DNA of 64,000 nucleotides from NCBI GenBank assembly GCA_947650285.1, contig CANTFL010000214.1:1-64000 (forward strand), written 5' to 3'. Positions 56,897-64,000 of the stretch are shown one piece after another. The DNA comes from Hyaloperonospora brassicae (lineage: Eukaryota > Oomycota > Peronosporomycetes > Peronosporales > Peronosporaceae). Each line of letters opens with the position of its first letter. Position 1 is the first letter of the stretch. A program made the position numbers and the translations under genes. The notes beneath the pieces were generated by a model. It saw only the letters and a program-made list of their open reading frames with translations. It did no database searches and was not told where the DNA came from.

Positions 56897-59800
56897 ATGG
56901 CGACGCCCCCTCCAATCGCTCGCCAGGCGTTAAAGTCCGATGTAGAGGCTGAGCTATTGCCCGTAGAAGTGGGCCAGACCATCTGGGTGCCCGGCACCGA
57001 CCGAGTATGGGACAGGGGCACCGTTATGGCCATTGGCGGGCTCAAGGTGACGGTTCGTACCCAGGCCGGGAAGATTCAGCAAGTCGATCGCGGCCTTGCG
57101 CTGCCGCAGAATCCGCGCGAAGCAGACGACATGACGTCTCTGTACTACATCCACGAGCCGGGCGTGCTGCACAACTTGGAAGAGCGTTGCAAGCTCGACG
57201 GGGAGCAAAAGCCCTACACGTTCATGGCGAACGTGCTGATTGCAGTGAATCCGCTGCGGGAGCTGCGCAATCCACGAATCAGTGAAGTCGTGAATACGGC
57301 GGGCAGTGCCCCGCATCCGTACTCGATCGCCGAAATGGCGTACCAGCAGATGGTCTACAACTCGGGCACGGACCAACCAACGAACCAGTCGGTTGTCATT
57401 AGTGGAGAAAGTGGCGCCGGCAAGACCGAGTCGTCCAAGATCGTTCTGCGGCACTTGACGACACGTGGTCTGTACGGCAAGAAGGCGCGAGGAGACGAGA
57501 TTGAGTCCATGTCGAAGACGCGTCAACAACATGGTACGTCACTGGACCATCGTCTGATTGAACAGAACCCTATTCTTGAAGCCTTTGGAAATGCCAAAAC
57601 GCTGCGCAATTACAACTCGTCGCGTTTCGGCAAGTTCATGAAGCTGCAGTTCACGTCAGACGGCAACTTCAAGCTGGCCGGTGCTCTAGTTGAAACGTAT
57701 TTGCTCGAAAAGTCGCGTCTGGTGTACCAGGTGGATGGCGAGCGCAACTTTCACATATTTTACCAGCTCTTGGCTGGAATCTCATCGACTGCGCGCCAGG
57801 AATTCGAGCTCATGGAGGCCAAAGAGTTCTGCTACCTCAATCAGAGTGGATGCTACGTTGCCGAGGAAACGGATGACCGTGCTTGCTTCGAGGCTGTAGT
57901 GCGTGGTTTAAGTTGTGTTGGCATCAACGACCAGGTTCAGCATGTTATCTTCTCGGTGGTTGCCGGTCTGCTTCACCTCGGTAACATTGAGCTCGACCAA
58001 GAAGATACGCCCGAAGGAGAAGCCGCTGTTATCGAAAAGAAGTCCGCTAAACGTGCTATCACCGTAGCTGCCAGACTGTTGGGTGTCAAGGAGCAAGACC
58101 TGTGGAAGGTGATCATGACGCGTGACATTGTGACGCGCGAGGAGACGTATACCGTCCGCCGCAACGAACAGGCTGCTGGATATGCTCGTGATGCCATTGC
58201 AAAGGCGCTTTATAGTCGCATGTTCGACTGGGTGATCAAGCAGGTCAACTCGTCGTTGGGTCATGACCCCAACCCGCTGCCGTACATTGGTGTACTGGAT
58301 ATCTTTGGCTTCGAATCATTTCAACGCAACGACTTCGAGCAGCTACTGATCAATTACACGAACGAGGTGCTACAGGCGACTTTCAATAATCAAGTGTTCA
58401 TTGCCGAAATGGAGCTGTACAAGCGCGAAGGTATTACGGTGGGCAGGATCAAGTGGCCCGACAATAGAGAGTGCGTGGAGTTGATTGCTGCAAAGCCGAA
58501 CGGTATCCTGACACTACTGGATGCCGAAGCCATGAACCCACAGCCTAGCGACACGAAGTTCTTGCGTGCGCTGCACTCGAAGCATTCCAAACACCCGCAC
58601 TTTCCGCGTCCACACCCGAAGGACATGGAGCACATGTTCATTGTGAGGCACTTTGCTGGTGCTGTGAGCTACACGATTGGGTCTTTTATCGACAAGAATA
58701 ACGACTCCATTCCCGCAGACATGTCCAATCTGTTCTCTGGCTCGTCAAGCGCACTGGTTCCTGCGTTTTTCCAGCAAGAACCCGATACTAGTCGCCCAGG
58801 TAAGAGGAAATTGACCAAGAGTGTGGCGGCCAAATTTTCGAATCAGATGCAGGAGCTAGTGGAAACCTTGGATGCTACGCGTTGTAACTTCATCCGCTGC
58901 ATCAAGCCCAACGCACTTATGCGTGTGGGCATGTTCGATCCCCGATACGTTGTGGGTCAGCTTCGCTGTCAAGGTATTATGCAAACTGCCCAGGTGCTAA
59001 AGGTTGGCTTGCCTACTCGTGTAAGCTACAGCGAGTTGGTGGCAGCATACAAGAAGTTCATGCCGCCCGATGCTCAAAGGCTCTTTGCGAACCAGAGTGA
59101 CCCCACGCTCATCACAGCCATTTTATGGGCTTTCCAGGTGCCGATGGATGCGTTCAAGCTGGGTATAACAAAGTTGTTCTTCAAAGCCGGCAAAATCGCT
59201 GTGTTGGACTCGATCTTGAAAATCAACTGGGCTACGGAAGGCCCGCACATCGTGTCGCGCATGAAGTTATGGCTCGCGCGGCGCCGCTGGCGTGTGGGTC
59301 TCGCAAAGGTCGTCGCGCAAAACAGTTTCTCGAAGCTGTTGCGCCGTATCCAGTTCCGCCGCAACTCGGTGGTGCGCATTCAGCGTTGGTGGCGTGCCCT
59401 ATCGGTGCGTCGTGATTTCAAAAAGAAGCGATCGGCTGTGGTGGTGGTGCAGGCCATGTTCCGCGGTATGACTGCGCGGCGCTTGTTCAAGTCCAAGAAA
59501 CAAGAAATGCTTGCTTTGGCAGCTGCACGTGCTGCTGAGGCCAAACGCCAGGCGGAGGAAGCTAAGCGCCGGGAAGAAGAGGCTCGTATCGCAGCCGAGC
59601 AAGCTCGTCGTGAAAGTATCGCGCGCGCTGCGGCTGAAGACGATCGCACTCGCATGGAGGAAGAGGCTCGTATGGCGGAAGAAATAGCGGTCAGATTCGC
59701 TAAAGAAGCAGCGGCTGCGGTGGCTGAAGCTGACGCTGCGGCGGCGGAGGCGACTGCTGCTGTGGAACACGAGCGGCAGGCGGAGTTGCGTGCTATTGCA

Positions 59801-61306
59801 GAGGCTAAAGAGCTTGAGGAGCGCATGAAGCGCGAGCGTGAAGAGGCTGAGCGCCGCAAGGAGCAGGCTCTGCTTGAGGCTGCGAGCGTCAGTGCAAGTC
59901 TGTTGAGTGGGCTTGCGCAGGTGAACAGTGTGCAAACATCTGCTGGTCAAGTGCATGTGGTGGAGATTCCGGACAATGTATCACAGGAGAACCGCGAGCA
60001 GCTGCAGCAGTTGAATGATCTGCTGTTGAGTGGCGCTATTGCTCAGTCCGAGTACGATGAGTTGGTGCCGTTCTTACTGGAGAAACCCGAAGAAGCTCCG
60101 TCCGGTGCTGCCCTCACTGCCGAACAGGAGGAGTCGTTGAGCCGATTGTATTCTGCAAATGTGTACGGCATTCAAATTCGCTGCCCGGCGTGCGGTGCCA
60201 CGAACAACACGGCCAACGGTAACCACTGTGACGAGTGTGGATCGCTTCTTACTACGAGCGACGAAGCGGCTGTGGCCGCCGCTGAGCCGGGCTACTATGG
60301 GGGTGACTCTCGTCAGCAGAGAAGTATGTCTACTTTAACAGCTCCCCTCGGCACGTTCACAACGGAGAATGGCCACATTATGATCCACGACGGATACTTC
60401 GAGGCACAGATGCACCGCACGCAAATCCTTCAGGACGACAACTACACAGAGTACACGGTATACGTGCTGCGTTGCCAGTGGCAGCCGAAGGAATCGGGCG
60501 AGTCGACGACGTGGCTAGTGTCGCATCGCTTCAGCGTGTTCGAGAAGCTACACAAGGATCTGAAACGTAAGATCCCGACTGCGGTGGCTATGATTCCGCT
60601 GTTCCCCCGTAAACACGTTCTGGGGGGCGTGTTCAAGGGGAAGACGGGAAATTCGAGCGCGATTGTTGAGGAACGCAAGCAGGGTCTGGAGCGATATGTG
60701 GCGCAAGTGCTGGAGGTATGCGCTCGTCTTCCTGAAAATCTGAACGTCCCGGAGCTGGACCGCTTCTTGAATGTGTCGCGCCAGGTTGAGCAATACCGCC
60801 GTCAGCTAACGACCGGTGGAGCTGAAGAGCCTGGTGCCGCACCAACTGGACAAGTCCGAGCGCTGAACGTGAATGCTGGCGGTGCTGAAGGCATGGCAGC
60901 GCGAGAGCAGGCACGTTTGCCTACTGAACTGCCCACACCGCTGGATGAGGAAGAATTGTGTCATACCGAACAAGCGGTAGCGCTGTTGAACGCGTCCATT
61001 CGAAGCGCACGTGGCGACTTGCGCCGCGACCTGCAAGTGCAGCATCACCTCAAAGTGTGTGTGCAGCTCTTGCCGCGTCTGCAGATCTCGGCGAATTTGG
61101 ACAACCCGTTTGCCAATGTGGATTTGATTCCGCGCGCGATGCAGTGCCAGGAAGATCTAGAGACGACCATGGGTCTGTACAACGACTCGTTGCTCGCTGT
61201 CACGGAAACGTATGCGCTTTCAGCTCAAGAGAATGGCGGGGCGCAGGCACCACCCCCGTACGTCCCAGGCCAGCAGAACTCGTACCACCCAAGCTACGGT
61301 GTCTAG
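56897..61306 (+). CDS. unconventional myosin with PX-domain tail (1469 aa, intronless)
   Basis: Actin-based motor. An SH3-like N-terminal part (about 25-70) precedes the head (about 75-775) with P-loop GESGAGKT (170-177), switch I NYNSSRFGKF (238-247) and switch II DIFGFE (468-473). Two IQ motifs (about 823-866) are likely light-chain sites. A long A/E/R-rich coiled coil follows (868-1000). The tail has a SHOCT-like segment (1033-1062, LNDLLLSGAIAQSEYDEL), a CxxC..CxxC zinc ribbon (1096-1114), a PX domain (about 1165-1300; RFSVFEKLHKDL, PLFPRKH) and a conserved C-terminal block (1365-1435; DNPFANVDLIPRAMQCQED). The PX domain suggests binding to phosphoinositide membranes such as endosomes. 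The layout fits oomycete-specific PX myosins, class XXX as I recall the classification. All catalytic motifs look intact. The gene ends 361 bp from the convergent tail paralogue. Confidence 0.93.
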   Translation: MATPPPIARQALKSDVEAELLPVEVGQTIWVPGTDRVWDRGTVMAIGGLKVTVRTQAGKIQQVDRGLALPQNPREADDMTSLYYIHEPGVLHNLEERCKLDGEQKPYTFMANVLIAVNPLRELRNPRISEVVNTAGSAPHPYSIAEMAYQQMVYNSGTDQPTNQSVVISGESGAGKTESSKIVLRHLTTRGLYGKKARGDEIESMSKTRQQHGTSLDHRLIEQNPILEAFGNAKTLRNYNSSRFGKFMKLQFTSDGNFKLAGALVETYLLEKSRLVYQVDGERNFHIFYQLLAGISSTARQEFELMEAKEFCYLNQSGCYVAEETDDRACFEAVVRGLSCVGINDQVQHVIFSVVAGLLHLGNIELDQEDTPEGEAAVIEKKSAKRAITVAARLLGVKEQDLWKVIMTRDIVTREETYTVRRNEQAAGYARDAIAKALYSRMFDWVIKQVNSSLGHDPNPLPYIGVLDIFGFESFQRNDFEQLLINYTNEVLQATFNNQVFIAEMELYKREGITVGRIKWPDNRECVELIAAKPNGILTLLDAEAMNPQPSDTKFLRALHSKHSKHPHFPRPHPKDMEHMFIVRHFAGAVSYTIGSFIDKNNDSIPADMSNLFSGSSSALVPAFFQQEPDTSRPGKRKLTKSVAAKFSNQMQELVETLDATRCNFIRCIKPNALMRVGMFDPRYVVGQLRCQGIMQTAQVLKVGLPTRVSYSELVAAYKKFMPPDAQRLFANQSDPTLITAILWAFQVPMDAFKLGITKLFFKAGKIAVLDSILKINWATEGPHIVSRMKLWLARRRWRVGLAKVVAQNSFSKLLRRIQFRRNSVVRIQRWWRALSVRRDFKKKRSAVVVVQAMFRGMTARRLFKSKKQEMLALAAARAAEAKRQAEEAKRREEEARIAAEQARRESIARAAAEDDRTRMEEEARMAEEIAVRFAKEAAAAVAEADAAAAEATAAVEHERQAELRAIAEAKELEERMKREREEAERRKEQALLEAASVSASLLSGLAQVNSVQTSAGQVHVVEIPDNVSQENREQLQQLNDLLLSGAIAQSEYDELVPFLLEKPEEAPSGAALTAEQEESLSRLYSANVYGIQIRCPACGATNNTANGNHCDECGSLLTTSDEAAVAAAEPGYYGGDSRQQRSMSTLTAPLGTFTTENGHIMIHDGYFEAQMHRTQILQDDNYTEYTVYVLRCQWQPKESGESTTWLVSHRFSVFEKLHKDLKRKIPTAVAMIPLFPRKHVLGGVFKGKTGNSSAIVEERKQGLERYVAQVLEVCARLPENLNVPELDRFLNVSRQVEQYRRQLTTGGAEEPGAAPTGQVRALNVNAGGAEGMAAREQARLPTELPTPLDEEELCHTEQAVALLNASIRSARGDLRRDLQVQHHLKVCVQLLPRLQISANLDNPFANVDLIPRAMQCQEDLETTMGLYNDSLLAVTETYALSAQENGGAQAPPPYVPGQQNSYHPSYGV

Positions 61307-61666
61307 GCACTTTTCAATGACCGAACAGGGACGAAACGGCGCTCAAGTCTACAAAGTTGTAACTTTCGATGACCGAATGGGGACGCTCAAGAATCTGCGC
61401 GAGGCGTATGAAAGGGAGGGTCGTAGTCAGCGAGAAGTCGTCGGTAGCTTGTGTGAAAAGAAGGCCGGAGCACTGTCAGCAGGTTCTTACATATTGCTGC
61501 ATGTTGTTTCCCAATACATGTCATTAAATCCTACAAAGCACACGTCCATTCATCGGCAACATGACTAGACTCACGAGGACGTATTTGGCCAGCAACCCAC
61601 TTGAGTCGATCAACTTGTTTGGTGTTACGCATTTGTCTCGTGAGGTTCCACCTGCCCATGTGTGCC
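61307..61666. other. spacer between convergent genes, with a possible small ORF
   Basis: Between the facing 3' ends of the myosin and its tail paralogue. A plus-strand frame with ATG at 61317 runs to 61568 (83 aa, MTEQGRNGAQVYKVVTFDD). It has no recognised family, and it may be 3' UTR of the myosin. Confidence 0.35.
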
Positions 61667-63037
61667 TTACGCGGCACTTGCGGGCACGATGTTGCGAGTG
61701 AATGGCTGCTGCGCCTGGACATGCCGCGTAGGCTGCACTTGCTGCTGCTGCTGCATAGCAGTGCCCGGAGCAGCCAGCAAAGCGTCATTGAACATCGCAA
61801 CGGCCTGCTGCAAGTCTTCTTGGCACTGCATCGCACGAGGAATGAGGTCCGCATCCGTAAACGGGTTGTCCAGATCAGCAGAGCGCTGCAGGCTTGGCGC
61901 CAATCGTATGCACACGTCCAAATGATGCTGGACCGTGCGGTCGCCACGCACGTCGCCCCGTGCATTCCATACGGCTCGAGCAAGTAGTCGTACAGCCACT
62001 TCCGCTTCCCCGAGCTCGACCTCATCCATGGGCGAAGCCGTCGACTGAAAAGACAGTCTGGCTGGGGGTGCTGAAGCCGCTCGACGATCAGCATGTGAAC
62101 GTTGCGAGTAGAAATACTGGACCTGACGCGGAATGTCGAGGAACTCGTCGAGTTCCGGCATTTGCTGGGCGGAGGGTAAGTTCGCACACACCTCCAGTAG
62201 CCGCGGCATGTAGACCGCCAAGCCCTGTTTTCTCTTCTCGCGTCGGTCCTTTAGGTAATACTTGGCTGGAAACGGAGGCAGCAACGCCTTTGTCAAGCGT
62301 TCAGACCTCCGCTTCAACGCCTTGTGCAGCTTCTCGAAGTGGCTAAAGCGTTGCGACACGTACCAAGTCGCGTGGCTTGGGAGGCCTCGACGTTCATTCG
62401 GCCGCTGCGGTTGCCACGTGCAGCACATGACAAAGACCTGACACGTGCCTCCTTGCTCCATCGAGACGACCTGCGTGTCGAGTAAGACGCACGAGAAGAA
62501 GCCGTCGTAGATCACGAGGCGCCCGTCGTTGGCCATCGTGAGCGTGCCACGGGACGGTGCGTGGGCCGTCACACCGGGCCAGCTCGCCCTCCTTCCCCGG
62601 CCCCGTCTCGCGGCCCACTGCTCGTCGGTCATAATAAGGTGCGAATCGCACGCGTCGCAGCGACTGGTGACCATTGCGTCGTTGCTGGTGCCGCACACTG
62701 AACAGCGCAGCTCGAGTCTCGAGGAAGCAGCCGACGGCGATGCCAGGATTCGAGACGGCGATGCCAGGATTTGAGACGACGACGAGGTCTCCATGGGCTC
62801 TGGAGGGGGCACACTGTCGGCAAAGTGGACGCTGCGCGATGGCCTCAACGGCGTTGTGGCTGGTGTCGTTGTCTCGCTGGGCCGCTGGACTGGGACGTCT
62901 GGTTCCAAGGCCGAGGACGACATCGACGGCGACGTGAGGAACGGCAGCAGCTCGTCATACTCTTGACGGGTCAACGAGCCGCGGATGAACGAGTCGTTGA
63001 GGTAGCGGAGCTGCCCAGTGGCTGTCGGGTCGTCCAT
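61667..63037 (-). CDS. motorless paralogue of the myosin tail: SHOCT-like, zinc ribbon, PX domain (456 aa)
   Basis: The whole protein matches the tail of the neighbouring myosin, in the same order and without head, IQ or coiled coil. The SHOCT-like start (residues 9-35; LNDSFIRGSLTRQEYDEL) corresponds to LNDLLLSGAIAQSEYDEL. The zinc ribbon has C112, C115, C127 and C130. The PX domain lies at about 170-305 (RFSHFEKLHKALKRR, PPFPAKY, PELDEFL). The C-terminal block (about 355-422; DNPFTDADLIPRAMQCQED) is nearly the same as in the myosin, followed by a short glutamine-rich tail. The ATG at 63037 sits just before the conserved part, and the frame is uninterrupted. It is probably membrane-associated and may compete with or adapt the myosin; that is inference. 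It lies 164 bp after the beta-mannosidase-like gene on the same strand, so it seems to have its own promoter. Confidence 0.85.
   Translation of the reverse strand: MDDPTATGQLRYLNDSFIRGSLTRQEYDELLPFLTSPSMSSSALEPDVPVQRPSETTTPATTPLRPSRSVHFADSVPPPEPMETSSSSQILASPSRILASPSAASSRLELRCSVCGTSNDAMVTSRCDACDSHLIMTDEQWAARRGRGRRASWPGVTAHAPSRGTLTMANDGRLVIYDGFFSCVLLDTQVVSMEQGGTCQVFVMCCTWQPQRPNERRGLPSHATWYVSQRFSHFEKLHKALKRRSERLTKALLPPFPAKYYLKDRREKRKQGLAVYMPRLLEVCANLPSAQQMPELDEFLDIPRQVQYFYSQRSHADRRAASAPPARLSFQSTASPMDEVELGEAEVAVRLLARAVWNARGDVRGDRTVQHHLDVCIRLAPSLQRSADLDNPFTDADLIPRAMQCQEDLQQAVAMFNDALLAAPGTAMQQQQQVQPTRHVQAQQPFTRNIVPASAA
62733..62774 (-). repeat. 21-bp direct repeat within the tail paralogue
   Basis: gacggcgatgccaggattcga occurs twice in a row, with one change in the second. 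It encodes SRILASP-type repeats in the linker between the SHOCT-like part and the zinc ribbon. Confidence 0.8.
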
Positions 63038-63148
63038 TCCGCAAGCAGAGATATGGCAGGAGCTCCTCGGGGGCTGTACGTTCAGTGGGATAGCTGCTGT
63101 CCAACACCCCGTCTATGGCCAAGAACCAGTTCGTCCCCTCGGGTCCGT

Positions 63149-63162
63149 TCACAAATGAATTG
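63149..63162 (-). promoter_or_regulatory. initiator-like site of the tail paralogue
   Basis: On the minus strand attcatttgtgaac lies about 115 bp before the ATG at 63037, in the 164-bp gap after the upstream gene's stop. It shares TCATTTG with the site before the myosin. Confidence 0.3.
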
Positions 63163-63201
63163 CACGAGAGATCCGGAGCCCCGAGCGCCCGCAAGGACTC
63201 C

Positions 63202-64000
63202 TTACATGACCGCAATGTGCGCCGTCTCATAATCAAAGCGCTTTTGCAGCCAGTTCACGGCGACCAGGCGGGCAAACGTAGCCCCGGACAGCTTGGCTGC
63301 CCCTTGCGAAGGCGCTGGCAGGAACGTGAGCGTCTTCATCGTGTTGTCCAGCATCAAGAACGAGTTCACGCTCCAGTAGCCAGGCACACCCGGGGCATCG
63401 AGCTCGACGAAGAGCGCGACAAAGTCCGTCGACACGAGCTCTACGCGGAACGCAGTAGCGTTGGCAGCGGTTGTTTTCACGACCGAGTGCACGGTCACCT
63501 CGCCTTGCCCCAAGTCGAGGTGCTTGAACGGGGCGAAAAAGTGATGCGTGTCCTCGCAGACAGGAGTGACCTCGGAACGAGTACCGCGGTTCTTCACGAC
63601 ACAGCGGATGTCCAAGTAGCACGATTGGCGACTACAAGAGGTAGCATCGTGATCGAGCAGGGCATTGACATTGAGCTCGTCGATCGGTCGGCTCTCCTGG
63701 ACACGCACAACACACATGATCCGTTAGCGAGCCCGAATGTCATACTGCACGTCATCGTCACGCACCAGCGCTGCAATCTCAACCGCAGTGCGCGCAATCG
63801 ACTTCACGAGGCTGCCACACTTGACTCGTCGGAGCTCATAGACGATGTTCACGTCTAACTCTTGGTTCACGTCGCTTACGGCGTACACTTGCAAGGTTCC
63901 GTCACTGCTCTGCTCATGGATTGAAACGATGAATGGAGCAAACTCGCGCTTTGCCACGTAGTGCAAGCTTTTCCATCGACCTGCGTGCTCGATGCTCGAC
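63202..64000 (-). CDS. beta-mannosidase-like glycoside hydrolase (family 2), 3' part
   Basis: Only the C-terminal 240 or so residues are in the window. The part read from 64000 contains GRWKSLHYVAKREFAPFIV and DGTLQVYAVSD. These match the region after the catalytic barrel of beta-mannosidases (W-K-x-LHY-x-A-R-x-FFAP; DGTLEV). The C-terminal beta-sandwich follows (FFAPFKHLDLGQG, FVALFVELDAPG, NSFLMLD). An in-frame TAG at 63724 lies within a likely 69-bp intron (63765-63697) with donor GTGCGT, branch-like CTAAC and acceptor CCAG; both sides are in the same phase. The family removes mannose from the ends of oligosaccharides. The catalytic domain lies outside the window. Confidence 0.75.

Noticed and set aside
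56954..57532. Minus-strand 192-aa frame within the myosin head
   Set aside because: Shadow of the P-loop region of the myosin; no family match.
59380..59956. Minus-strand serine/alanine-rich frames opposite the myosin coiled coil
   Set aside because: Reverse reading of A/E/R-rich codons; low complexity.
63115..63858. Plus-strand 247-aa frame at the end of the window
   Set aside because: Shadow of the beta-mannosidase-like gene, whose protein matches a known family.

Overview
The window looks like a gene-sparse, repeat-rich stretch of an oomycete genome, most likely a Peronosporales species (Phytophthora or a downy-mildew relative), that ends in a compact gene island. The evidence is Ty3/gypsy elements with the pol style common in Phytophthora (extra RNase H, chromodomain), Ty1/copia relics of the oomycete type, a myosin with a PX-domain tail of the kind known from oomycetes, short introns, and TCATTTG initiator-like sites upstream of genes. 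I infer the lineage from protein families; no species can be named from the sequence alone.

About 1-31670 is a nest of one large gypsy family. Copy A (1-5298, truncated at the window edge) and copy B (5299-19901) lie head to tail and share the LTR at 5299-7131. Copy B has both LTRs (1833 and 1847 bp) and is about 14.6 kb long. Its order is LTR, gag, protease, RT, RNase H, a second RNase H, integrase, chromodomain, hairpin region, a long ORF on the opposite strand, LTR. All sense genes carry a few stops or frameshifts. An unrelated gypsy fragment (19902-21466, minus), an inverted LTR (21467-23250) and a truncated LTR (23251-24648) follow. Element D (23251-31669) is an internally deleted derivative that has lost protease, RT and most of the integrase.

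At 31670-42565 part of element D is repeated in inverted orientation, and about 1.09 kb of it is amplified into nine complete head-to-tail units plus a partial one. The single-copy version carries the same 10-bp word at both edges of the amplified segment, which suggests how the array arose.

About 42566-55225 is AT-richer decayed DNA: an old gypsy relic on the minus strand, copia relics in both orientations with matching LTR-like remnants, and an 806-bp inverted-repeat-ended element holding a GCT/GTT-rich tract.

55226-64000 is the gene island: a five-exon SAP-domain (THO1/SARNP-like) gene, an intronless 1469-aa PX myosin, a convergent 456-aa gene that duplicates only the myosin tail and has no motor, and the 3' end of a beta-mannosidase-like gene. 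The motorless tail paralogue beside its full-length relative is the observation I rate highest. Next are the conserved antisense ORF of the gypsy family, the strong GATC enrichment confined to that family, and the inverted 1.09-kb array.
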